64,000 nt of DNA from the NCBI GenBank assembly GCA_963735065.1, contig CAVTJL010000001.1, forward strand, positions 1,426,001 through 1,490,000, written 5' to 3'. How positions within the stretch are numbered: the stretch's first letter is position 1; each line of letters opens with the position of its first letter. Below are positions 8,612-17,281 of the stretch, piece after piece. A program made the position numbers and the translations under genes. A model generated the notes under the pieces. The model searched no databases. It saw only the letters and a list, made by a program, of their open reading frames with translations, and was not told the DNA's origin. Source of the DNA: CAVTJL01 sp963735065. Lineage in GTDB: Bacteria > Pseudomonadota > Alphaproteobacteria > Geminicoccales > Geminicoccaceae.

Positions 8612-9067
8612 ATGGTGCGCACCGTTATCCCGGGCGTCATCGACGGATGCCAGGTTCTCTGCTGTATGCCCAAGGATGCCACGGCTCAGGATGCCGCCTT
8701 GATGATGCGCGAGCATCGCGTAGGGGCCGCGATGGTGATGGAGGGTGGCCGGCTCATCGGCATCGTCACCGAGCGCGACCTCGTCTACCGGCTGCTCGCC
8801 GCCGGCGGGGACGCGCGCGAGACACGCGTGGCGGAGGTCATGACGCGCGACCCCGAGACGCTGTCGCCGGACGACCTGGCGCTCCTGGCGCTCGACAAGA
8901 TGCGTGCCGGGCACTACCGGCACCTGCCGGTCCTGCGCGACAGCGAGGTCTGCGGGATGGTCTCGATCCGCGACCTCTACGAGGCGGTGCGGCAGGGGCT
9001 CCAGGAGGAGCTGAGCAGCGCCGAGAGCCTGATCTACGGCGAGCAGTACGGCATCGCCGCCCAGTAG
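8612..9067 (+). CDS. Two-CBS-domain protein
   Basis: This 151-residue soluble protein consists almost only of a CBS pair, about residues 8-65 and 75-130. The repeats share MxxDP/MPKD-type starts and the ends GIVTERDLVYRL and GMVSIRDLYEAV. CBS pairs bind adenosyl nucleotides and regulate partner proteins; stand-alone ones have no fixed function. ATG 8612 follows a CGGAGG site by 6 bases; longer readings into the ppa gene are not credible. No neighbour points to a particular partner. Confidence 0.88.
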   Translation: MVRTVIPGVIDGCQVLCCMPKDATAQDAALMMREHRVGAAMVMEGGRLIGIVTERDLVYRLLAAGGDARETRVAEVMTRDPETLSPDDLALLALDKMRAGHYRHLPVLRDSEVCGMVSIRDLYEAVRQGLQEELSSAESLIYGEQYGIAAQ

Positions 9068-9088
9068 CGCTCCGCCGCCGGCGACGCG

Positions 9089-9367
9089 CTAGCCGGCGGC
9101 GCCCTCGCCCGGTGCCACCGCGCTGATCGACAGCGCGTGGATGTCGGTCTGCATCAGGTCGCCCACCGTCTGGACCACCAGGCGGTGGCGCGCCACCCGC
9201 GACAGGCCCGCGAAGGCCGGTGCTACGATCTCGACGCGGAAATGGGTCTCGCCGCCGGGCCGCGCGCCGGCATGGCCCGCATGGGCCGACGACTGGTCCT
9301 CGATCCTGAGGCTGGTCGGAGCCAGGCCCTCGCGCAGGCGGGCCTCGAGCGTCGTGCGAACGCGCAT
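9089..9367 (-). CDS. bolA: BolA family protein
   Basis: This small protein (92 residues) has the BolA fold: an N-terminal helix, an acidic/polar loop with GGETHFRVEIV, and the conserved helix and strand FAGLSRVARHRLVVQTVG. It ends in a short Ala/Gly-rich tail. BolA proteins bind 2Fe-2S clusters with monothiol glutaredoxins and affect iron homeostasis and cell shape. No glutaredoxin gene is adjacent. It is convergent with the CBS gene and divergent from the XRE gene. Confidence 0.9.
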   Translation of the reverse strand: MRVRTTLEARLREGLAPTSLRIEDQSSAHAGHAGARPGGETHFRVEIVAPAFAGLSRVARHRLVVQTVGDLMQTDIHALSISAVAPGEGAAG

Positions 9368-9437
9368 CCCTGGATCCCCGGTCGACTGAAAGCGTGCGGA
9401 AGCTGATGCCGCGGGCGGCGCGCGTCAAGCGCAGGCC

Positions 9438-9472
9438 GCCGCCTTGCGCGCCCATTGCGCGCGCAAGGCGGC
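9438..9472. repeat. Perfect 14-bp inverted repeat with 7-base loop
   Basis: GCCGCCTTGCGCGC and its exact complement flank the loop CCATTGC, between the divergent bolA and XRE genes. It lies 71 bp before bolA and 154 bp before the regulator gene. Two genes that point away from it make a terminator unlikely. It could be a leader stem in a bolA transcript, an operator, or a structure protecting the 5' end. Confidence 0.6.
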
Positions 9473-9625
9473 AAAGGTCGGCAATCAGTTCTCCATTAAC
9501 GGGCATTTAAGACTTCGTGCCTATCCTCGGGTAGAGCAGGGGCTGCCGCGTCGAGCGGGCTCCCGCCCCGGCGGCGACCTCCCTGGTCGCCCACCGATCC
9601 AGCTTGGCACGGAGCACGAGGAAGG

Positions 9626-10045
9626 ATGAACAGCCCCAACACGCGGCTCGGCGCGACGATCGCCGCCGGCCGGGCCCGCGCTCAGGACATCGACCGGCAT
9701 GTGGGTGCCCGGATGCGCGAGCGCCGGGTCATGCTGGGCCTGACCCAGCAGCAGATGGCCGAGCTGATCGGCGTGACCTATCAGCAGGCGCACAAGTACG
9801 AGAAGGGGATCAACAGGATCGCCGCCGGCCGGCTCTTCACCATCGCCCAGGCGCTGGGCGTCGAGGTCGGCTACTTCTACGAGGGCGCCAGCACCGACGG
9901 GGCCATCAGGTCCTCGCCGCAACAGCGGATGCTGCTCGAGCTCGCGCGCAACTTCGTGGCGATGCCGAGCCGGCGCTACCAGGACGCGCTCTGCTCGCTG
10001 GCGCGGGCGCTGTCCGGGGCCACCGAGGACGAGGTGCAGCCCTGA
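9626..10045 (+). CDS. XRE/Cro-CI family transcriptional regulator
   Basis: This 139-residue cytosolic DNA-binding protein has a Cro/CI helix-turn-helix at about residues 29-85 (MRERRVMLGLTQQQMAELIG, then YQQAHKYEKGINR, then LFTIAQALGV). A short C-terminal helix region follows (RMLLELARNFVAM, SLARALSG). It belongs to the small HTH_3 regulators common in alphaproteobacteria; targets are unknown. The preceding 258-bp spacer holds the 14-bp hairpin described separately and an AT-richer stretch at 9484-9515 that may be its promoter. It is convergent with the ABC ATPase gene. Confidence 0.88.
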   Translation: MNSPNTRLGATIAAGRARAQDIDRHVGARMRERRVMLGLTQQQMAELIGVTYQQAHKYEKGINRIAAGRLFTIAQALGVEVGYFYEGASTDGAIRSSPQQRMLLELARNFVAMPSRRYQDALCSLARALSGATEDEVQP

Positions 10046-10070
10046 GCGGGCGGCGGGCCCGCGCCCGGCC

Positions 10071-10904
10071 TCAGCCCTCGTAGCTGTGGCCGGCGCGGAG
10101 GCCCAGGCGGACACGGTGAGCGATCTTCTGGAACGCGGCGGTCTCGCGCAGCTCCAGGCTGCGCTCGGCCGGCAGATCCAATTCGATCACCTCGAGGATG
10201 CGCCCGGGGCGCGGCGACATGACGACGATCCGGGTGCTGAGATAGACGGCCTCGGCGATCGAGTGGGTGACGAAGACGACGGTCTTTCCGGTGCGCCGCC
10301 AGAGCCGGTGCAGCTGGTCGTTCAGATGGTCGCGGGTGATCTCGTCGAGCGCGCCGAAGGGCTCGTCCATCAGCAGGAGCGGCGGGTCGAACGACAGGGC
10401 GCGGGCGATCGAGACGCGCTGCTGCATGCCGCCCGAGAGCTGCCAGGGATGTTTCCGCTCGAAGCCGTCGAGGCCGACGAGCTTCAGGAACCGGCGGGCG
10501 CGCTGGCGCCGCTCGGCCGGCGGCAGGCCCATGATCTCGAGCGGCAGCATGACGTTCCGCTCGACGGTGCGCCAGGGATAGAGCGCCGGCGCCTGGAAGA
10601 CGTAGCCATAGGCGCGGGCCTGGCGCGCCTCCTCGGGCGTCATGCCGTTGACCGTGATGGTCCCCGCCGTCGGCCGCTCGAGGTCGGCCACGACCCGCAG
10701 CAGCGTGGTCTTGCCGCAGCCCGACGGGCCGATGAGCGAGACGAAGGCGCCCGGGTCGATGGAAAGATCGATCGCGTCCAGCGCCTGCACCGGGCCGTCG
10801 GCGGTGACGAAGGCGAGCGAGAGGCCCCGCGCCTCGATGACGGGCCCCCATGCCGACGCCAGCTGCGGCGGATCAGACAGCGTTGCTGCTCGCGTATGAG
10901 ACAT
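10071..10904 (-). CDS. ABC transporter ATP-binding protein (TauB/SsuB/NrtD type)
   Basis: This 277-residue ATPase would energise import of an organic nitrogen or sulfur compound. It has Walker A GPSGCGKT at 59-66, Q-loop Gln104, signature LSGGMQQR at 156-163, Walker B LLLMDEP at 177-183, and the switch histidine in VTHSIAEA. Subfamily features (PWRTVERNVMLPLE) match the nitrate/sulfonate/taurine group. It follows the pyrimidine-catabolism genes on the same strand after a 160-bp gap containing repeated TGTCTCA elements. Uptake of a pyrimidine, hydantoin or ureide is a guess from context. No permease or binding-protein gene is adjacent, which is unusual. Confidence 0.88.
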   Translation of the reverse strand: MSHTRAATLSDPPQLASAWGPVIEARGLSLAFVTADGPVQALDAIDLSIDPGAFVSLIGPSGCGKTTLLRVVADLERPTAGTITVNGMTPEEARQARAYGYVFQAPALYPWRTVERNVMLPLEIMGLPPAERRQRARRFLKLVGLDGFERKHPWQLSGGMQQRVSIARALSFDPPLLLMDEPFGALDEITRDHLNDQLHRLWRRTGKTVVFVTHSIAEAVYLSTRIVVMSPRPGRILEVIELDLPAERSLELRETAAFQKIAHRVRLGLRAGHSYEG

Positions 10905-10945
10905 TCCTGCGGCTTTGTCTCAGAATCGGGGTTTTGTGAGACAAA
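10897..10945. promoter_or_regulatory. Repeated TGTCTCA operator-like elements
   Basis: TTTGTCTCA at 10914-10922 and its exact complement TGAGACAAA at 10937-10945 form a 9-bp inverted repeat with a 14-base spacer. A third TGAGACA at 10897-10903 overlaps the start codon of the ABC ATPase gene. The arrangement, just upstream of and inside the start, looks like a repressor site. The binding protein is unknown. Confidence 0.5.
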
Positions 10946-11064
10946 ACATCGGCTGCCCGGCGGCGCCCTCGCGGCTCATCGGCGTGCGTTCCGGAGGACC
11001 CGGCCAAAGCGCGCGGCAGCGGGCGGATCACCGCAAGGAGGACGCAGGTCCGGCCGGAATGGCC

Positions 11065-12312
11065 TCACCCGGCGGCCGCCAGGGTCACCGCGGCGCGCAG
11101 GAGGACGTTGCAGCCGGCCTCGACATGCTCGGGCTCGGCGCTTTCCTCCTCATTGTGGGACAGGCCGTCCTTGCAGGGGATGAAGACCATCGAGGTCGGC
11201 ACGCAGCGGGCCGTGTAGCAGGAATCGTGGCCGGGGCCCGAGACCATGTCGCGGTGGCCGTAGCCGAGATCCCGGGCCGCGTCGCGCACGGCCGTGATGC
11301 AGGCCTCATCGAAGGCAACGGGGGGAAAATACCAGATCTGCTCCACCTCGTGCGGCAGGGCGTCCCGGGCGCAGGCCTCGTCCACGGCCGCGCGCAGCGC
11401 CTTGTCCATCGCCTCGATCACGGCCTCCTCGGGATGGCGCATGTCGACGGAGAACAGAACCTCGCCCGGGATGACGTTGCGCGAGGGCCGGGCGATCTTG
11501 ATCTCGCCCACCGTGGTCACGGCATGGGGGGCATGCGCCCGGGCGATCTCGTCCAGCGCCACGATGATCTTCGAGGCGGCCACCAGCGCATCCTTGCGCC
11601 GCGGCATCGGCGTCGAGCCCGCGTGGCTCTCCTTGCCGGTGATCCTCACATCGTACCAGCGGATGCCCTGGCCGCCGGTCACCACGCCGATCTCCTTGCC
11701 CTCGGCCTCGAGGATCGGGCCCTGCTCGATGTGCAGCTCGAGGTGGCACTTCCAGTCCTGCGGCTTGCAGGGCAGGTCGCCCTTGTAGCCGATGCGCTCG
11801 AGCTCGTCGCCGAGGCGCTTGCCGTCGCGGTCGGTGCGCCCGTAGGCATAGTCCTTGGTGAAGGCGCCGGCCCACACGCCCGAGGACAGCATCGCAGGCG
11901 AGAAGCGGGTGCCCTCCTCGTTGGTCCAGTTGACCACCATGATCGGGTGGTCGGTCTCGTATTGCAGGTCGTTGAGGGTGCGGACGATCTCGAGGCCGGA
12001 GAGCACGCCGGCCACGCCGTCATACTTGCCGCCGGTGGGCTGGGTGTCGAGATGGCTGCCGATCACCACGGGCGGCAGGTCGTCGCGGCGGCCCGGGCGC
12101 CGCGCCATCATGTTGCCCATCTCGTCGACCGTGACCGTGCAGCCGGCCGTCTCGCACCAGCGGCGGAACAGGTCGCGGCCCTGGCGGTCGAGGTCGGTCA
12201 GGGTCTGCCGGTTGCAGCCGCCCTTGGGCGTGGCGCCGATCTGCGCCATCTCCATCAGGCTGTCCCACAGCCGCTGGCCATTGATCCGCAGATTGCTCGG
12301 CGTCTCGCTCAT
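11065..12312 (-). CDS. Zn-dependent N-carbamoyl amino acid / beta-ureidopropionate amidohydrolase
   Basis: This 415-residue M20-type metal-dependent amidohydrolase removes the carbamoyl group from N-carbamoyl-beta-alanine or N-carbamoyl amino acids, releasing CO2 and ammonia. Metal-site motifs are GSHLDTQ (His87), KYDGVAGV (Asp98), NEEG (Glu132, Glu133), HIEQGP (His194) and a C-terminal GLSHNEEE. SGPGHDS is also present. The family includes allantoate amidohydrolase and HyuC. The adjacent preA and preT genes make beta-ureidopropionase, the last step of reductive uracil/thymine breakdown, the best call. The middle enzyme (dihydropyrimidinase) is not in the window. Confidence 0.88.
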   Translation of the reverse strand: MSETPSNLRINGQRLWDSLMEMAQIGATPKGGCNRQTLTDLDRQGRDLFRRWCETAGCTVTVDEMGNMMARRPGRRDDLPPVVIGSHLDTQPTGGKYDGVAGVLSGLEIVRTLNDLQYETDHPIMVVNWTNEEGTRFSPAMLSSGVWAGAFTKDYAYGRTDRDGKRLGDELERIGYKGDLPCKPQDWKCHLELHIEQGPILEAEGKEIGVVTGGQGIRWYDVRITGKESHAGSTPMPRRKDALVAASKIIVALDEIARAHAPHAVTTVGEIKIARPSRNVIPGEVLFSVDMRHPEEAVIEAMDKALRAAVDEACARDALPHEVEQIWYFPPVAFDEACITAVRDAARDLGYGHRDMVSGPGHDSCYTARCVPTSMVFIPCKDGLSHNEEESAEPEHVEAGCNVLLRAAVTLAAAG

Positions 12313-12376
12313 CGGCGGTCTGTCTCCGGTGCTCGTTGGTGGCCCCGCTCCCGCGCGGCGCCGGCTCCCGGCCCTG

Positions 12377-12907
12377 CTAGCTGGCCTGACCCGTGGACGC
12401 CAGCATGCGCTGCACGTCGTCCGTGCGCACGAGCACGAGATCGCTCCGGCAATGCCAGCCGCCCGGCAAATCGCTCTCGAGATAAAAGAGCATCCAGGTG
12501 GCCTCGCGCGGCCCGTCGATCGGCTGGATGCCGGCCACGGGAAGCCTCGTCAGGACGGGGCCCGGCCCGTTGGTGCGGCGCATGCGGGTCAGCACGCCGT
12601 CCTCGGGCAGGCCGCAGATGCCGCCACCGCTCTCGGGATCGACCTGCAGCTGGTCGGCGGCGCGCTGGCGGATCACGTGGCGGGCGGTGAAGCCCGCGCT
12701 CGGCACGACGATCACCTCGTCGCCGAGATCGACATCGTCCCAGCGGACGAGCGTCATCGGCCCGGGCGGCACCACCAGGGCGGTGCGCAGGGCGTCGACC
12801 CCGGGGGGCGGTGGTCCCGTGGGGCGGACGAGGTCGACGACGAGCGTCGCGGCGGCGGCCACGCCCACGGCACCGGCGAGGTAGAGGAGCCTGCGGAGTC
12901 TCGGCAC
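12377..12907 (-). CDS. Uncharacterised membrane-anchored protein within the pyrimidine operon
   Basis: The family is not recognised. The 176-residue protein starts with a basic stretch and one hydrophobic helix (LLYLAGAVGVAAAATLVVDLV). A Pro-rich linker and a mostly beta, probably periplasmic, domain follow, with conserved-looking runs VDLGDEVIVVPSAGF and GGWHCRSDLVLV and two Cys residues. Four bases separate it from preA upstream and 64 from the amidohydrolase downstream, so it is almost certainly co-transcribed with both. Base composition matches its neighbours. Whether it takes part in pyrimidine use is unknown. Confidence 0.7.
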   Translation of the reverse strand: MPRLRRLLYLAGAVGVAAAATLVVDLVRPTGPPPPGVDALRTALVVPPGPMTLVRWDDVDLGDEVIVVPSAGFTARHVIRQRAADQLQVDPESGGGICGLPEDGVLTRMRRTNGPGPVLTRLPVAGIQPIDGPREATWMLFYLESDLPGGWHCRSDLVLVRTDDVQRMLASTGQAS

Positions 12908-12911
12908 GGCG

Positions 12912-14192
12912 CTACTCCGCCGCTCGGGCGAGGCTCTGCGGATTTCGCGGATCCTCGCGCCAGGTCATGTAGGGACGGCCATTGTCGGCCGGCTGCATCG
13001 TGATGCACCCGTCGACCGGGCAGACATGGGCGCAGAGATTGCAGCCCACGCAGTCCGCGTCGACCACCTCGTAGCGGCGGCTGCCACCCTCGCGCAGGGC
13101 GCTGATCGCCTGATGCGAGGTGTCCTCGCAGGCGATGTGGCAGAGGCCGCAGTGGATGCAGAGCTCCTGGTCGATCCGCGCCTTGAGCTCGAAGTTGATG
13201 TCGAGGGCGCCCCAGTCCACGTAGTTGGGCACGGCGGCACCCCGGAAATCCTCGAGCGTCCGATGGCCCTGGGCATCCATCCAGTTGGCGAGGCCCGAGA
13301 CCATGTCCTCGACGATCTTGAAGCCATAGTGCATGGCGGCCGTGCAGACCTGCACCGAGCCCGCCCCCATCGCCATGAACTCGGCGGCGTCGCGCCAGGT
13401 CTCGATGCCGCCGATGCCCGAGATCGGCAGGCCCCGGCATTCGGGGTCGCGGGCGATCTCGCCCACCATGCAAAGGGCGATCGGCTTGACCGCGGGGCCG
13501 CAATAGCCGCCATGGGCGCCCTTGCCGTGGACGGCGGGCAGCGGCGTCATGGCGTCGAGGTCGACGCCCGTGACCGAGTTGATGGTGTTGATCAGCGAGA
13601 CGGCGTCGGCACCGCCGGCCTTTGCGGCACGGGCGGGTGGCAGGATGTTCGTGACGTTCGGGGTGAGCTTCACGAAGACCGGCATGCGGGTCGCCGCCTT
13701 GCACCAGCGCGCGACCATCTCGATGTACTCGGGCACCTGACCCACGGCCGAGCCCATGCCGCGCTCGCTCATGCCGTGCGGACAGCCGAAATTGAGCTCG
13801 ACCGCGTCGGCGCCGGTCTCCTCGACCCGGGCCAGGATGGCCTTCCAGTTGGCCTCCTCGCAGGGCACCATGAGCGACACGATCATCGCCCGGTCGGGCC
13901 AGTCGCGCTTGACCTCCGTGATCTCGCGCAGGTTGATCTCGAGCGGCCGGTCGGTGATCAGCTCGATATTGTTGAAGCCCGCCATGCGCTGGCCGCGATA
14001 GGTGACGGCGCCGTAGCGCGAGGAGGTGTTGACGACCGGCGGGTCCTCGCCCAGCGTCTTCCAGACGACGCCGCCCCAGCCCGCCTTGAAGGCGCGGACC
14101 ACGTTGTAGGCCTTGTCGGTGGGCGGCGCCGAGGCGAGCCAGAACGGATTGGGGGCCTTCACGCCCGCAACCTCGCAGCGAAGATCCGCCAT
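12912..14192 (-). CDS. preA: NAD-dependent dihydropyrimidine dehydrogenase, subunit PreA
   Basis: PreA reduces uracil and thymine to their dihydro forms on an FMN barrel, using electrons from the PreT subunit. I start at ATG 14192 (426 residues; the 14276 start adds a basic stretch ahead of MADLRCEVAGV). The barrel has NFGCPHGMSERGMG, VKLTPNVT and ISGIGGIETWRDA. Two 4Fe-4S motifs lie near the C-terminus: CIHCGLCHIAC and CVGCNLCAHVCP. At the position of the mammalian DPD catalytic Cys (GLACGQ) this protein has Val (GSAVGQ). From memory that is normal for bacterial PydA-like proteins, so it is not evidence of inactivity. Confidence 0.93.
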   Translation of the reverse strand: MADLRCEVAGVKAPNPFWLASAPPTDKAYNVVRAFKAGWGGVVWKTLGEDPPVVNTSSRYGAVTYRGQRMAGFNNIELITDRPLEINLREITEVKRDWPDRAMIVSLMVPCEEANWKAILARVEETGADAVELNFGCPHGMSERGMGSAVGQVPEYIEMVARWCKAATRMPVFVKLTPNVTNILPPARAAKAGGADAVSLINTINSVTGVDLDAMTPLPAVHGKGAHGGYCGPAVKPIALCMVGEIARDPECRGLPISGIGGIETWRDAAEFMAMGAGSVQVCTAAMHYGFKIVEDMVSGLANWMDAQGHRTLEDFRGAAVPNYVDWGALDINFELKARIDQELCIHCGLCHIACEDTSHQAISALREGGSRRYEVVDADCVGCNLCAHVCPVDGCITMQPADNGRPYMTWREDPRNPQSLARAAE

Positions 14193-14320
14193 CCGCCTCT
14201 CCTTGGAGCGCCGCGCCTCGCTCCGCAACAAGCCTGCCTCTTGCCTTTTTGTGAACCGGCGGAGCCAGCGGATCAAGCCTGCAGGCGATAAAAATTATTG
14301 GAAGCTGTGTCCTCGGTGCA

Positions 14321-15664
14321 TCAGGCGGAGAGCCAACGGTGGATCGATCGGGCGGCGAGCTTGCCGTCCTCCACCGCCCGGACGGTGAGATCCTCGCCCG
14401 TCCCGGTGCAGTCGCCGCCGGCCCAGACACCCTCGACCGCGGTGCGCCGCTCCTCGTCGACCCAGAGCTTGCCGCCCTCGAGCCTCAGCGTCTCGCCCTG
14501 GCCCAGCCCGCCATGCAGGAGCTTCTGGCCGATCGCCTTGAACACCATGTCGGCTGCCAGCGTGTAGGTCTCGCCCGTGCCGGCCAGCCGACCGTCCTCG
14601 CCCTGCCTGGTGCGCTCGAGCTCGATGCCGCGCACGCTGCCCTCCTCGACCAGCAGCCGTGCCGGCCGGGCCCAGTGGCGGATGCGCACGTCGTTGGCGC
14701 GGGCGATGTCCTGCTCGTGGTGGGTGGCGCTCATCTGCCCGGGCCCCCGCCGGTAGACGATCGTCACCGTCTCGGCGCCGAGGCGGCGCGTCTGGACCGC
14801 GATGTCGATCGCGGTGTTGCCGCCGCCGATGACGACGATGTCGCGCCCGACCGGCAGCGAGGCCTTGTCCGCCGTCTGCCGCAGCCGCTCGATATACTCG
14901 ATCGCGTCGAGCACGCCGCCCGCCTCCTCGCCCGGCAGGTCCAGGCGGTTGGCCGCACCCAGCCCGACGCCCAGGAAGACGGCGTGGAAGTCGCGCCGCA
15001 GCTCGGCCAGCGTCACGTCCTGGCCGAGGGCGATGCCGGTGCGCAGCTCGATGCCGCCGATGCCCAAAATGAACGCGACCTCGCGCGCCGCGAAGCCGTG
15101 CGGCACCTTGTAGGCGGCGATGCCGTGCTCGTTGAGGCCGCCGGCCTTGGCGCGCTTCTCGAAGACGACGACGTCGTGGCCCTGGCGGGCCAGCGCATGG
15201 GCGCAGGCGAGGCCGGCGGGGCCGGCGCCCACCACCGCTACCCGTCGCCCCGTCGGGGGCGCCCGCTCGAAGGGCTGCTCGCCGCTCTCGAGGAGCCAGT
15301 CGGTGGCGTGGCGCTGCAGGAGGCCGATCTTGACGGGCTTGCCCTCCTGCGCCTCGCGCACGCAGGCCTCCTCGCACAGCACCTCGGTCGGGCAGACGCG
15401 GGCGCAGGCGCCGCCCATGATGTTGGCCTCGAGGATGCCCATGGCGGCACCGCGCAGATTGCCGGTCTGGATGCCGCGGATGAAGCCCGGGATGTCGATC
15501 GAGGTGGGGCAGGCCTCGATGCAGGGCGCGTCGTAGCAAAAATAGCAGCGGCTGGCCTCGATCAGCGCCTGACCCTCGTCGAGCGGCGGGTTGATCTCAT
15601 CGAAGCCCTGGGCATAGGCCGCGGCCGTCAGCCGCCCGGCCCGGATGTCGACCCCATCGCTCAT
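14321..15664 (-). CDS. preT: NAD-dependent dihydropyrimidine dehydrogenase, subunit PreT
   Basis: PreT is the flavin/Fe-S electron-input subunit related to glutamate synthase small chain. The 447-residue protein has an N-terminal Cys-rich domain for two 4Fe-4S clusters (CYFCYDAPCIEACP and CARVCPTEVLCEEAC). It then has the FAD Rossmann motif VVGAGPAGLACA, the NAD motif VIGGGNTAIDIA, and the C-terminal FAD end VWAGGDCTGTG. It lies upstream of preA on the same strand, 128 bp away, and is likely the first gene of the operon. A glutamate synthase-like subunit of another enzyme is possible, but the preA neighbour settles the call. Confidence 0.92.
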   Translation of the reverse strand: MSDGVDIRAGRLTAAAYAQGFDEINPPLDEGQALIEASRCYFCYDAPCIEACPTSIDIPGFIRGIQTGNLRGAAMGILEANIMGGACARVCPTEVLCEEACVREAQEGKPVKIGLLQRHATDWLLESGEQPFERAPPTGRRVAVVGAGPAGLACAHALARQGHDVVVFEKRAKAGGLNEHGIAAYKVPHGFAAREVAFILGIGGIELRTGIALGQDVTLAELRRDFHAVFLGVGLGAANRLDLPGEEAGGVLDAIEYIERLRQTADKASLPVGRDIVVIGGGNTAIDIAVQTRRLGAETVTIVYRRGPGQMSATHHEQDIARANDVRIRHWARPARLLVEEGSVRGIELERTRQGEDGRLAGTGETYTLAADMVFKAIGQKLLHGGLGQGETLRLEGGKLWVDEERRTAVEGVWAGGDCTGTGEDLTVRAVEDGKLAARSIHRWLSA

Positions 15665-15742
15665 GCACCGCTCCTCCGCCCACGCATCCGGGAACGGTAG
15701 GTGCCGCCCGCCCGGCCGGTCAAGCGCCGGGCGCCTCTTGCC

Positions 15743-17275
15743 TCATTCCATCGCGGCGGCGGCGCCGTGGCCGCCGGCGGGGCGGCGGGCGGCGGGTTTC
15801 TTGAGGAACAGAACCATCGGCAGGACGATCAGCGAGATCACCATCATGATGTAGAAATCGTTGCTGTAGGCGATGATCTGCGCCTGGCGCACGATCTCGG
15901 CGTCGAGCGACACGGCGCCGGCGTGGGTCAGGGGATCCCAGTAGCGCTGCACCATGGGCGAATAGAGCTGCGCGTTGAACGGCGTGACGTGCTGGGCGAT
16001 CGTGCTGTGGTTGATCTGGGTGTTGCTCGAGAGCAGGCTGATCATCACCGAGATGCCGATCGAGCTGCCGATGTTGCGCATCAGGCTGAAGAGGCCGGTG
16101 CCTTCGGTGCGGCTCTCGGGCGGCAGGGTCGCGAAGGTGATGGTGCTCAAGGGCACGAAGATGAGGCCGAGGCCGGCGCCCTGGGTGAGGCCGGAGCGGA
16201 TGATGTCCCATTCCGAGACGTCGGGCGTGAAGCGCATCATCTCGAAGAGGGAGAGCGCGGTGAGAAGGAGCCCCGCGGTGATCAGGAGGCGGACGTCGAT
16301 GCGGTTGATGATGCGGCCGACGAGGAACATGGAGACCATCGTGCCCACGCCGCGCGGGGCCAGCACGATGCCCGCCGTCAGCACCGGATAGTCCATCAGG
16401 TTCTGCAGATAGGGTGTGAGCAGCGCCAGCGTCGCCAGGAGCACGATGCCGATCGCGAAGATGAAGACGAGGCCGGTCGAGAAGTTGCGATCCAAGAACA
16501 GCTTCGGGCTCACGAAGGGATGCTCGGCCGTGAACATCTGGACGAGGAAGAGATAGAAGGCGGTGGCGGCGACGAGCGTCTCGGCGATGATCTCGGTCGA
16601 GCCGAACCAGCCCAGCTGCTCGCCCCGGTCGAGCATCAGCTGCAGCGCGCCGATGGCGAGGCTGAGCGTGCCGAAGCCGAACCAGTCGAGGCCGGCGCCC
16701 TGGCGCCGCGGCGTCTCCTGGAGGAAGGTCATGAGCCCGATGAAGGTGAGGATGCCGAACGGCAGGTTGACGTAGAAGACCCAGCGCCAGCTGTAGTTCT
16801 CGGTGAGCCAGCCGCCGAGCGTGGGGCCGAGGATGGGCCCCACCATCACCCCCACCCCCCAGAGCGCCATGGCCGAGCCCTGCTTCTCGCGCGGGTAGAT
16901 GTCGAGGAGCACGGCCTGGGACAGCGGCACGAGCGAGGCGCCGCACACGCCCTGGAGCAGGCGGAAGATCACGATCTGGTTGAGCGTCAGCGCGGCCCCG
17001 CAGAGGATCGAGGCGACGGTGAAGCCCGCCACCGTCGTGAGGAACAGCCGCTTGCGGCCGAAGCGCCCGGCGAGCCAGCCGGTGGGCGGGGTCATGATGG
17101 CGGCGGCGACGATGTAGGAGGTGAGCACCCAGTTGATCTGGTCGTAGCTCGCCGACAGGCTGCCCTGCATGTAGGGCAGGGCCACGTTGGCGATCGTCGT
17201 GTCGATCGCCTGCATGATCGTCGCCAGCATCACGCAGACCGTGATGGCCCCGCGATTGGTCGGATTGCCGTCCAC
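15743..17275 (-). CDS. emrB: DHA2-family MFS multidrug efflux permease, EmrB type
   Basis: This 510-residue inner-membrane drug/proton antiporter has about 14 membrane helices. Family landmarks are IANVALPYMQGSL in the first helix, the loop GWLAGRFGRKRLF, and the motif C-like GPTLGGWLTENYSWRWVFYVN. It should export hydrophobic drugs together with the EmrA adaptor and an outer-membrane channel; no TolC-like gene is in the window. The gene follows emrA by 6 bases and belongs to the marR-emrA-emrB operon. Confidence 0.94.
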   Translation of the reverse strand: MDGNPTNRGAITVCVMLATIMQAIDTTIANVALPYMQGSLSASYDQINWVLTSYIVAAAIMTPPTGWLAGRFGRKRLFLTTVAGFTVASILCGAALTLNQIVIFRLLQGVCGASLVPLSQAVLLDIYPREKQGSAMALWGVGVMVGPILGPTLGGWLTENYSWRWVFYVNLPFGILTFIGLMTFLQETPRRQGAGLDWFGFGTLSLAIGALQLMLDRGEQLGWFGSTEIIAETLVAATAFYLFLVQMFTAEHPFVSPKLFLDRNFSTGLVFIFAIGIVLLATLALLTPYLQNLMDYPVLTAGIVLAPRGVGTMVSMFLVGRIINRIDVRLLITAGLLLTALSLFEMMRFTPDVSEWDIIRSGLTQGAGLGLIFVPLSTITFATLPPESRTEGTGLFSLMRNIGSSIGISVMISLLSSNTQINHSTIAQHVTPFNAQLYSPMVQRYWDPLTHAGAVSLDAEIVRQAQIIAYSNDFYIMMVISLIVLPMVLFLKKPAARRPAGGHGAAAAME

Positions 17276-17281
17276 GCCGGT

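Noticed and set aside
12912..14192. Loss of catalytic Cys in PreA as a sign of an inactive enzyme
   Set aside because: Val at the mammalian DPD Cys position appears to be usual for bacterial PydA-like proteins, and all Fe-S and FMN motifs are intact.
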